A stretch of 5,171 nucleotides of DNA from an archaeon (GTDB taxonomy: Archaea; Thermoproteota; Nitrososphaeria; Nitrososphaerales; JACAEJ01). Within the stretch, counting starts at the first letter, position 1, and each line of letters starts with the position of its first letter. The translations under genes were made by a program, and so were the position numbers. Below are positions 1 through 4,816 of this stretch, one piece after another. The DNA is taken from contig JACGUK010000066.1 in the NCBI GenBank assembly GCA_024256265.1, positions 1-5,171 of the forward strand, in the 5' to 3' direction. Under the pieces are notes generated by a model that saw only the letters and a program-made list of their open reading frames with translations, made no database searches and had not been told where the DNA came from.

Positions 1-263
1 ATGCTCGATAGATTTCCAAGTTTGACATATACTCGATAGTACATAACCTTCCCCTCATGGTTCCCAACGTACAAGTATAAGGTAAAATTCTCACTAACCA
101 TCAAGCTCTTCGGATAGTCGCCAATCTTTTGATTTTGTCCTAGAACAGCAAGCTCGGAGAAGGGCTCTACTACTCTTCCTGCTAGGAATGCTTGTGATAC
201 AGAAAAGGCACCGATTACAACTATTACTGCCAATGCAACAGTCGAGACTTCTTCATCTATCAA
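1..263 (-). CDS. DUF1616-like membrane protein, N-terminal part (runs off left edge)
   Basis: This open frame continues past the left edge, so only about 87 N-terminal residues are seen. It has a short acidic N-terminus (IDEEVS), one membrane helix (VALAVIVVIGAF...), then RVVEPFSELAVLG, a DYP motif and VGNHEG followed by a beta-rich YYRVYVKL stretch. The order 'E(F/L)..LG.......DYP......(N)HE......Y.V.V.L' is what I remember of archaeal DUF1616 proteins, whose Ig-like part faces outward; the function is unknown. I prefer the TTG start at 263: its TTGA overlaps the TGA stop of the upstream gene, a GGAAGG stretch (276-271) lies 7 bases before it, and TTG starts are common here. An in-frame ATG at 299 would add 12 residues and overlap the upstream gene by 40 bases. 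Family assignment is from memory of the motif pattern. Confidence 0.8.
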   Translation of the reverse strand, partial: MIDEEVSTVALAVIVVIGAFSVSQAFLAGRVVEPFSELAVLGQNQKIGDYPKSLMVSENFTLYLYVGNHEGKVMYYRVYVKLGNLSS

Positions 264-778
264 ATTCCAACCTTCCAATCCTTGTGTGCATGGAGCCATA
301 ATTTCCATAGTAGCTTAGGACCAAACCTATAGACAATAAAGCCCAATAAAGCTAGAATAACAAGTTCAACTCCTAGTATTTTGTTGTTGCTTTGTCGAGC
401 CAGAATTCCCTCCTCTCGCACCACAGGTGCTTCTAGAGTAACCTGATTCGCTATATCTTCAGCTTGCTGATAGAGCTCTTGAGCTCCTGAAGGATTAGAA
501 GATGCTATTGAATCGCCTTGTGAAATCAGATCAAGAGCTTCATTGAGCTTATCCACTAAATTGCTCACATCTCCACCAGCATTACCGGCTTCTTGCATAG
601 AGGTAAAGGCTTGCATAACTTTTTCATGAGCATCATTCGATGATGTTTGGGCATTAACCATAGGCAAATAAGGTTGGATGATAAAGGCTAAAGCAAGGGT
701 GATTAAGAGAATTGGTCTCATGAGCCCTCTCAAGCCCATTGCTCTTTTTTCAACCATCCTATGAGGCCCATTACTCAC
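260..778 (-). CDS. secreted helical protein with signal peptide and C-terminal membrane anchor
   Basis: A 172-residue protein of no recognised named family. Residues 21-42 form a hydrophobic signal segment (RPILLITLALAFII...) ending in VNA-QTSS, a plausible signal peptidase site after residue 43. Residues 47-125 are a predicted all-helical ectodomain rich in Ala, Gln, Glu and Asn, with an amphipathic AGNAGGDVSNLVDKLNEALDL stretch. Residues 134-151 form a second membrane helix followed by a basic tail (RFGPKLLWKLW). The likely topology is a surface domain held by its C-terminal anchor. The GTG start at 778 overlaps the stop of the glycosyltransferase gene by 8 bases; in-frame ATGs at 757, 739 and 721 are alternatives, and 721 would give the most classical signal peptide. 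None has an ideal ribosome site. It sits between a lipid-carrier glycosyltransferase and a DUF1616 gene, so a role in the cell envelope or as a glycosylation target is inferred. Confidence 0.85.
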   Translation of the reverse strand: MSNGPHRMVEKRAMGLRGLMRPILLITLALAFIIQPYLPMVNAQTSSNDAHEKVMQAFTSMQEAGNAGGDVSNLVDKLNEALDLISQGDSIASSNPSGAQELYQQAEDIANQVTLEAPVVREEGILARQSNNKILGVELVILALLGFIVYRFGPKLLWKLWLHAHKDWKVGI

Positions 779-1661
779 GACCTTTCATTTCATTCATCAA
801 ATGTCTCTCTATCCTCTTGATAAGGACAGAGATGGTAGCAACAGTTAGCCCTTGAGATGCTAATAAAAGAAGCATAACACCAAAGAGTGCATACCCGCTA
901 TGCCAGATGTGATTTACAAGGTTTTCATAAAGAACCCAGAGCAGTATCGCCGTGGCAGGGATGCTAGTCAAGGCTGCTATGGATGAGAAGAGTAGGACTG
1001 GATTATGCTTTCTTGCAAGGTTCAACACGCTGAAGAGAATTTTTAAGCCATCTCTCCATCTTGATAATTTCTGCTTTCCCACTCTTTTCCTATAAGATAC
1101 TGGTACCTCTGCTACACTGCCATCCATAGCCAATTGGCTAGCCATCTCAACTTCCACTGAAAAGCCTCCAGCACTAAACTCTAACTTCTTTGCCATATCT
1201 GTGCGAAGAAGGTACATGCCCGAGCACACATCTGACAATCCTTTTCCTAAAAGAATGTTGAATGCTTTAGTTATGACCCAGTTCCCAAACCTGTTCATCG
1301 AGGGAATGTTATTCCTACAATTCCTTCTTGCACCTATTACCATATCGAATTGCTCACCGTGGTTCAACAATAACCAAATTTCCTTAGGGTCATAGGTATA
1401 ATCACAGTCCATAACGAGCATATATGGCGTCCCAACATGATTTACAGCCGTCTCCATTGCCATGGCCTTGCCTCGACCATGTTGCAACATCACTTTGATG
1501 CCATTTTGCTTCGCAATATCAACAGTCCTATCTGATGAGTAGCCATCTACAACCAGTACGTTCTCAAAACCAGCGCTTCTAACCTCTTTGATAACCATCT
1601 CTATAGCTTTCTCTTCATTCAATGTTGGCAAGACTACAGTAACTTGATCTGGGCTGATCAA
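771..1661 (-). CDS. GT2 family glycosyltransferase, polyprenyl (dolichyl) phosphate sugar synthase type, with two C-terminal membrane helices
   Basis: This 296-residue enzyme most likely transfers a sugar from a nucleotide donor to dolichyl phosphate on the cytoplasmic side of the membrane, the first step of archaeal protein or lipid glycosylation. Visible GT2 (GT-A fold) motifs in order: VVLPTLNEE (residues 9-17), VVDGYSSDRT (37-46), the metal and nucleotide binding MDCD with DxD at D85-D87, VIGARR (108-113), DVCSGMYLLR (144-153) and GFSVEVEMA (166-174), then VPVSYRKR. Residues 220-246 and 256-281 are membrane helices, as in archaeal dolichyl-phosphate glycosyltransferases of the AglJ type; the donor sugar cannot be read from sequence. 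The TTG start at 1661 is forced: an in-frame TGA lies 6 bases upstream and the first internal ATG (codon 22) would remove the essential LPTLNEE motif. The 3' end overlaps the next gene by 8 bases, implying coupled translation with the downstream envelope genes. Confidence 0.93.
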   Translation of the reverse strand: MISPDQVTVVLPTLNEEKAIEMVIKEVRSAGFENVLVVDGYSSDRTVDIAKQNGIKVMLQHGRGKAMAMETAVNHVGTPYMLVMDCDYTYDPKEIWLLLNHGEQFDMVIGARRNCRNNIPSMNRFGNWVITKAFNILLGKGLSDVCSGMYLLRTDMAKKLEFSAGGFSVEVEMASQLAMDGSVAEVPVSYRKRVGKQKLSRWRDGLKILFSVLNLARKHNPVLLFSSIAALTSIPATAILLWVLYENLVNHIWHSGYALFGVMLLLLASQGLTVATISVLIKRIERHLMNEMKGRE

Positions 1662-1691
1662 GATTCTTCAGCGAATAAGATGCTTGTAGTG

Positions 1692-2648
1692 CTAGAGGAT
1701 TTGGGCGAGTGTATAAAGCATGATATTTCCGAATCCATGTGCAAATGTTGGAGCGATTAAGCTATCAGTCTTGATGAGCATATATCCGAATACTACTCCA
1801 GCTCCATAGGCGAATACAACTTCAAGAGGGTTTAGCCATCCTATGTGGAACAATGCGAATATCAGTGATGTTAAATGAACAGCTTGCCATCTAGGCATAA
1901 AGCCTTGCATATGATTCTGAAGCAAACCTCTGAACAAGAGCTCCTCAGTCAAGCCGACAAAGACCATCATCGTTATTATAAGATATAGAGCATTATGAAG
2001 CATGTTTGGTCCTATATCAACAGGCTGAGGTCTTAAGATAGGATATTCCATCAAGCCTAAAACTGCTCCTATAAAGATTCCTGCCAATATCTGAAAGGGT
2101 AGTCTAATCAAACCTCTTTTAAAGCCTACTCTAGTTAAAGGTATCCTCCTGAACCAAAGATAGAATACTATTCCCATCATTACAAGAGTGTATATGGCTG
2201 GCAAGATTGATGCTGACATAAGCAAGTTTATGGGAAAGGGAGAGAATACAATGCGAGTAGCAAATAATAATCCACAGACCTCGAGCACAACCCTTGCCTC
2301 TTCACCTTCGCTCTCAAAGATGGCTCCAGATAGTGGCAATAATACAAACCCGAGAAAGGCCAATGCTAAACCATACCATGCAAAAGCACTATTCAACAAG
2401 ACTTCTTCAGATAAAGAGAGAATTGCGATTATGTAAAGTAGGCGAAAGATTGCATTTCCTCTAAATCCTCTCAAAGCCAGCATTGATAAGCCTAGAATTA
2501 CAAATATGATGTTGGATGATAAAAGAAGTTCGTAAGTGTAGTTGAAGAAAATAAGTAATATAAAGTAAGAGGCTATCGAAGCTATAATAAGAAGCGATGA
2601 ACTTAAGGCTAAATCTTTGGGAAAGCTACGAAAAGTATCGAAATCCAA
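1692..2648 (-). CDS. CPBP family intramembrane metalloprotease (CAAX protease/bacteriocin-processing type)
   Basis: This 318-residue polytopic membrane protein has the full motif set of the CPBP (ABI, PF02517) family: EELLFRGLL with E235, E236 and R240; FALFH with F264 and H268; and HGFGN with H304 and N308. These are the residues that form the active site within the membrane. The N-terminal 200 residues carry about six further hydrophobic helices, so it is a long version whose catalytic domain is the last 110-120 residues. Family members cleave prenylated proteins, process peptides or have scaffold roles; the substrate here is unknown. The start is TTG at 2648, with an in-frame stop 15 bases upstream and no ATG, GTG or TTG for the next 55 codons. 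It lies 30 bases after the repeat membrane protein gene and 30 before the glycosyltransferase. A role in maturing nearby surface proteins is only inferred. Confidence 0.93.
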   Translation of the reverse strand: MDFDTFRSFPKDLALSSSLLIIASIASYFILLIFFNYTYELLLSSNIIFVILGLSMLALRGFRGNAIFRLLYIIAILSLSEEVLLNSAFAWYGLALAFLGFVLLPLSGAIFESEGEEARVVLEVCGLLFATRIVFSPFPINLLMSASILPAIYTLVMMGIVFYLWFRRIPLTRVGFKRGLIRLPFQILAGIFIGAVLGLMEYPILRPQPVDIGPNMLHNALYLIITMMVFVGLTEELLFRGLLQNHMQGFMPRWQAVHLTSLIFALFHIGWLNPLEVVFAYGAGVVFGYMLIKTDSLIAPTFAHGFGNIMLYTLAQIL

Positions 2649-2656
2649 TATATAAG
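2649..2656 (-). promoter_or_regulatory. TATA-like box CTTATATA abutting the CPBP gene start
   Basis: CTTATATA ends one base before the TTG start of the CPBP gene and is the same octamer found before the repeat membrane protein gene. Archaeal TATA boxes sit about 26 bases before the transcript start, which would place the start of RNA inside the coding region near 2626, where no usable in-frame start codon follows. It may therefore be a chance AT-rich run, or it may serve an internal or non-coding transcript. Confidence 0.25.
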
Positions 2657-2678
2657 ATTGCCTTTAAGGTTTGTTAAT

Positions 2679-3125
2679 TTAGGCGATGATTGCCCAGATT
2701 CTAAAGGCTACGATGAGCATGAATAGAATAACGAGTATTGCTGAGAGTGGGAGCCAACTCCTCCTTAACTCCTCTACCAACCTTTTAGTCTTACCGTAAG
2801 ATGGGTCAGAGAGCTCAAGGTAAGTGAGTATCCCTATTGCAAGAAGGCTTATCGCCAACTGGCCTGAGAATAAAACTTCACCATATACTCCTACCAAGCT
2901 AGTTGTGCCCATGACAGTAGTCCCAAGGACGGTTGTTCCTAAAACCGTCGTTCCAAGAACGGTAGTGCCAAGTACTGTTGTTCCGAGTATGGTTGAGAGC
3001 CCATAGAAGGTTGGGTTGACTGCTAGCAAGCTTGTAAATAGGGCTAAACTAACGTAGGTAGAAAGTAGGAGTAATAGGCTCTTACTATGACTCAATTTAG
3101 CCTTTTTACAATAGACATTTTTCAT
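2679..3125 (-). CDS. three-helix membrane protein with six tandem VLGTT pentapeptide repeats
   Basis: A 148-residue protein that I do not recognise. It has a basic N-terminus (MKNVYCKKAKLSHSK), a hydrophobic segment at residues 16-36 (signal anchor or signal peptide), then six uninterrupted five-residue repeats at residues 46-75: one ILGTT, four VLGTT and one VMGTT, with a decayed seventh unit SLVGV. After VYGEVLFSG come membrane helices at about 84-101 and 125-146, separated by a charged loop (DPSYGKTKRLVEELRRSW) that is probably cytoplasmic. The repeat is Thr- and Val-rich and likely forms regular beta structure or a coil outside the membrane (inferred). Differences between the central units are all synonymous, showing selection on the peptide in this frame. 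The ATG at 3125 directly follows a TATA-like box; an in-frame TTG at 3095, giving MSHSKSLLLL, fits the promoter spacing better. It is separated from its neighbours by 49 and 30 bases. Confidence 0.85.
   Translation of the reverse strand: MKNVYCKKAKLSHSKSLLLLLSTYVSLALFTSLLAVNPTFYGLSTILGTTVLGTTVLGTTVLGTTVLGTTVMGTTSLVGVYGEVLFSGQLAISLLAIGILTYLELSDPSYGKTKRLVEELRRSWLPLSAILVILFMLIVAFRIWAIIA
2901..2990 (-). repeat. in-frame 15-bp tandem repeat, six units (VLGTT)
   Basis: Six 15-base units with no spacer: 2990-2976, 2975-2961, 2960-2946, 2945-2931, 2930-2916 and 2915-2901 on the minus strand. Units read ILGTT, VLGTT four times, then VMGTT. Codons vary at third positions throughout: Val is GTA, GTT or GTC; Gly is GGA, GGC or GGG; Thr is ACA, ACT, ACC or ACG. 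So the array is old at DNA level and kept at protein level, not a recent slippage product. Confidence 0.95.
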
Positions 3126-3132
3126 ATATAAG
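3125..3132 (-). promoter_or_regulatory. TATA-like box CTTATATA before the repeat membrane protein gene
   Basis: CTTATATA, preceded by AGTAGG, lies in the 49-base gap after the nucleotidyltransferase gene and touches the ATG at 3125. With the usual archaeal spacing of about 26 bases the transcript would begin near 3102, just ahead of the in-frame TTG at 3095. This suggests a separate transcription unit and a later start codon. Judged by eye only. Confidence 0.4.
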
Positions 3133-3174
3133 CCTACTTACGGATTTGGAAGAATGTTAAGGATCATATTTAGG

Positions 3175-3882
3175 CTAAAGGGTTTTGAGTTCGATGCTTG
3201 CCAATTCATCTTCAACTTCTCTTAGATTCTTGATGCTATCGATTGCTCTCCACATCCCATAGAACGGATAGGCACTTATTTCACCATATGTGACGAGCTT
3301 AGGAAAGGTTTCAAGCTCTATATCACCCTTATCAGGCAGAAAGGGCATCAGCCTCTTTGCTTGTATAAGGTATATTCCTCCATTTATCCAAATATTGGGG
3401 AACTCAGGCTTCTCCTCGAACTTTCTAACCATCCTTAGCTTATCGATATGCACCACGCCGTAAGGCGATCTATATGATGTTACGAGCATTGTTACTATTG
3501 TCTGAGCAGAGATGTGCCAATCTATTATCCTCGATAGAGGCATGTTAGTTATGATATCACCGTTCATGACCAATGCATCTTCGTCCCCTATGTCTATGCT
3601 GTGAATCACGTTCTTGATTGCTCCACCTGTCCCGAGAGGCTGCTCTTCAACCACATAATCGATAGGAATACCATCGTATTCGTTTCCGAAGTACTCCTTT
3701 AACCTCTCCCATTTATGACTACATGCAAAGATGACCTGCTCAAGTTTTATATTCTGCTTCAACCAACACAGCTGAATCTCTGCTATAGGTCTGCCATTTA
3801 CTGGCACCATGGCCTTTGGCCTGTCATCAGTAAGAGGGCGCAGGCGAAGACCGAATCCACCAGCCAAAATTATGGCTTTCAA
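3175..3882 (-). CDS. sugar-1-phosphate nucleotidyltransferase (NTP_transferase family, single domain)
   Basis: This 235-residue cytoplasmic enzyme joins a sugar 1-phosphate and an NTP to give an NDP-sugar plus pyrophosphate. Motifs in order: the nucleotide-binding LAGGFGLRLRPLTDDRPKAM (residues 6-25, with R13 and K23), EEQPLGTGGAI (79-89), the metal-binding MNGD with D109, EEKP (156-159), NGGIYLI (167-173), DIELETFPKL (187-196) and WRAIDSIKN (211-219) with D215. It stops where longer relatives continue into a left-handed beta-helix, so it has only the catalytic domain, the length of HddC-like guanylyltransferases. The usual GxGTRL signature has Leu in place of Thr (L12). Base and sugar cannot be decided: GDP-mannose, GDP-heptose, dTDP- or UDP-glucose are all possible. 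The TTG start at 3882 has a good ribosome site 5 bases upstream. It sits 27 bases after the small membrane protein gene, probably in one operon. It may feed the glycosyltransferase at 771-1661. Confidence 0.92.
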   Translation of the reverse strand: MKAIILAGGFGLRLRPLTDDRPKAMVPVNGRPIAEIQLCWLKQNIKLEQVIFACSHKWERLKEYFGNEYDGIPIDYVVEEQPLGTGGAIKNVIHSIDIGDEDALVMNGDIITNMPLSRIIDWHISAQTIVTMLVTSYRSPYGVVHIDKLRMVRKFEEKPEFPNIWINGGIYLIQAKRLMPFLPDKGDIELETFPKLVTYGEISAYPFYGMWRAIDSIKNLREVEDELASIELKTL

Positions 3883-3887
3883 GGCAA

Positions 3888-3893
3888 CTCTCC
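3888..3893 (-). promoter_or_regulatory. ribosome binding site GGAGAG fixing a TTG start
   Basis: GGAGAG followed by the 5-base spacer TTGCC lies immediately before the TTG codon at 3882 of the nucleotidyltransferase gene. It supports the TTG start, which also gives the canonical MKAIILAGG N-terminus of the family. Confidence 0.75.
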
Positions 3894-3909
3894 ATGCTTC
3901 AATATAGTA

Positions 3910-4185
3910 TCAGTTCGAAGGCTTGTCTTGTGTTTCGGCTACAGATGTAGTGGGAGCCTCTGGCTGTATTGATGTTAACTCCTCTATAGACGTTGGTGGT
4001 GAAGTAGTAGACATAGTCCAACCAATCCATGCCAATATCGTTAAGATTGCTACCACTGCAATGAAGACAGAAACCTGCAATACGAGCTGAGGAGCTATGA
4101 AGAAAAGGAGCCATCCATATATGATCATTCCCAATATACTTACAATCATAATTATGGCGCCAATCACTTGATCCTTGCTCAGCAT
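3910..4185 (-). CDS. small two-helix membrane protein with Thr/Ser/Pro-rich tail
   Basis: A 91-residue integral membrane protein of unknown function. Residues 8-30 (IGAIIMIVSILGMIIYGWLLFFI) and 35-58 (VLQVSVFIAVVAILTILAWIGW) form a helical hairpin joined by the short APQL turn. The tail from residue 59 is rich in Thr, Ser and Pro (TSPPTSIEEL...) and has no hydrophobic part; there is no arginine in the protein. I recall small archaeal membrane proteins with a similar MLSK.QVIGAI start and an ATTPPP-like motif after helix 2, but cannot name the family. The ATG at 4185 is fixed by a near-perfect ribosome site. The ATG lies inside the last codons of the 151-aa gene (ATGCTGA overlap), so translation is coupled. 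A 97-codon frame in the same stretch without such a site is a shadow. The 27-base gap to the nucleotidyltransferase gene suggests one operon. Confidence 0.87.
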   Translation of the reverse strand: MLSKDQVIGAIIMIVSILGMIIYGWLLFFIAPQLVLQVSVFIAVVAILTILAWIGWTMSTTSPPTSIEELTSIQPEAPTTSVAETQDKPSN

Positions 4186-4634
4186 TTATCACCTCCTATA
4201 TGGCAACTGCTCAAAACCATCCCCCAGTATATCATAAAGTTCCTATCATTTCTCCAATTCAAGGCATCCTTATTTCCGAAATTGTATGCTACTTCACACA
4301 TTTTATATGCAAAATCTCTTCCCCTAAACCAGAACCTGTACATAGGATTCAATAGAAGCATTAGCTCCTTTAGAGTCTTGACCAGTGCTCTTAGTAAGGT
4401 TTCCCCCCTGAACCTTATCGGAAGAGATATGCACAAGCCTATGAAGTTTCTTCCAAGGCTGCTGAACCTCCTCCATACATTCTGCCTCTTTGCCCTTTCT
4501 ACAGTGCGGGAGAGAAACCTCTTTATCTTGTTCATAGCATCCTTAGGTTCAGATTCTTTTTCTGAAAGCCTCTTCAGAACCATATCTAAATTCCTTTGAG
4601 CTACTTTATCGCTTACACCTTTGGTTTCAATCAT
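4179..4634 (-). CDS. basic, mostly helical protein of unknown family (151 aa)
   Basis: Not recognised. Residues 1-50 are a charged, likely helical or coiled segment (VLKRLSEKESEP, KIKRFLSRTVERAKR); residues 54-75 contain SLGRNFIGLCISLPIR, amphipathic and too short in hydrophobic residues to be a clear membrane helix; residues 78-96 form a Leu-rich helix (LLRALVKTLKELMLLL); residues 97-137 are rich in aromatic and charged residues (NPMYRFWFRGRDF, NKDALNWRNDRNFMIYWG). Cys at 68, 113, 144 and 151 show no metal-binding spacing. Net charge is strongly basic. No PIN, RelE, HEPN or nucleotidyltransferase toxin motif is visible. The ATG at 4634 has AAAGGA 6 bases upstream and overlaps the RHH stop by 8 bases; the 3' end overlaps the next start by 7 bases, and its codons 146-150 are the next gene's ribosome site. 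The tight pairing with an RHH protein permits a toxin, corepressor or nucleic-acid-binding role, all unproven. Confidence 0.75.
   Translation of the reverse strand: MIETKGVSDKVAQRNLDMVLKRLSEKESEPKDAMNKIKRFLSRTVERAKRQNVWRRFSSLGRNFIGLCISLPIRFRGETLLRALVKTLKELMLLLNPMYRFWFRGRDFAYKMCEVAYNFGNKDALNWRNDRNFMIYWGMVLSSCHIGGDKC
4188..4197 (-). promoter_or_regulatory. near-perfect Shine-Dalgarno site AGGAGGTGAT
   Basis: AGGAGGTGAT, a full match to the usual 16S rRNA 3' end, lies two bases before the ATG at 4185 as an extended site, with the GGAGG core 6 bases away. It settles the start of the 91-aa membrane protein and is the strongest ribosome site in the window. It also codes for the last residues (IGGDK) of the upstream 151-aa protein. 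Confidence 0.9.
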
Positions 4635-4773
4635 GGTAATTCCTTTCCCTAGTTTTTTTGATGCAACGCTCTACACCAGCACTGACGTTTGGAAAGGTTC
4701 CATCCTTCACCTTCGCATTAAGCCACTCAATAACATCTATCGGAAGGCTTACCGTAATCTTGGCCCGAGGCAT
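4627..4773 (-). CDS. ribbon-helix-helix (CopG/Arc type) DNA-binding protein
   Basis: A 48-residue protein with the ribbon-helix-helix pattern: beta strand RAKITVSLP (residues 3-11), helix A PIDVIEWLNAKVKDG (11-25), a turn with FPNVS, and helix B SAGVERCIKKTRER (31-44). Such proteins bind operator DNA as dimers through the strand residues (K5, T7, S9) and act as transcription regulators or antitoxins. I chose the ATG at 4773: GAGG lies 7 bases upstream, the strand begins right after it as usual in the family, and a TATA-like box is correctly spaced. A longer TTG start at 4818 would add 15 residues without a ribosome site and would overlap the putative TATA box. The stop overlaps the ATG of the 151-aa gene by 8 bases (ATGATTGA), the coupled arrangement typical of autoregulated pairs and antitoxin-toxin modules. 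Role inferred; DNA-binding fold fairly sure. Confidence 0.88.
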   Translation of the reverse strand: MPRAKITVSLPIDVIEWLNAKVKDGTFPNVSAGVERCIKKTRERNYHD

Positions 4774-4780
4774 CTTCAAA

Positions 4781-4784
4781 CCTC
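4781..4784 (-). promoter_or_regulatory. ribosome binding site GAGG before the RHH gene
   Basis: GAGG (in TTAGAGGTTTGAAG) precedes the ATG at 4773 by 7 bases and decides that start over the TTG at 4818. Confidence 0.65.
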
Positions 4785-4807
4785 TAACGGTGGTACTACG
4801 AGATAGA

Positions 4808-4816
4808 AATTTAAGC
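4808..4816 (-). promoter_or_regulatory. possible TATA box GCTTAAATTTC for the RHH operon
   Basis: The AT-rich core CTTAAATTT would place the transcript start near 4786, giving a leader of about 13 bases that contains the GAGG ribosome site. The spacing fits an archaeal promoter for the 4773-3175 cluster. The match to a TATA consensus is only moderate, and a purine-rich upstream element is not clear. Confidence 0.4.

Noticed and set aside
1201..1395. 64-codon plus-strand frame inside the glycosyltransferase gene
   Set aside because: It lies wholly opposite a well-supported GT2 enzyme with conserved motifs; it is a shadow.
2901..2990. CRISPR-like or mobile-element repeat
   Set aside because: Units are 15 bases with no spacers, in frame and coding; no other direct or terminal inverted repeats or transposase genes are present in the window.
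2824..3006. Plus-strand frame with V-P-x-T-V repeats
   Set aside because: It is the mirror of the VLGTT array. Its units differ by amino-acid replacements (M, R, K, S) where the minus frame differs only silently, and it lacks a ribosome site.
3899..4192. 97-codon minus-strand frame overlapping the small membrane protein
   Set aside because: It starts inside the strong ribosome site, has a mixed unstructured composition, and the 91-aa frame has the correct site spacing and two clear membrane helices.
4168..4599. 143-codon plus-strand frame opposite the 151-aa gene
   Set aside because: It has no ribosome site and no coupled neighbour. The minus frame fits exactly between the RHH gene and the membrane protein gene with overlaps and a ribosome site.
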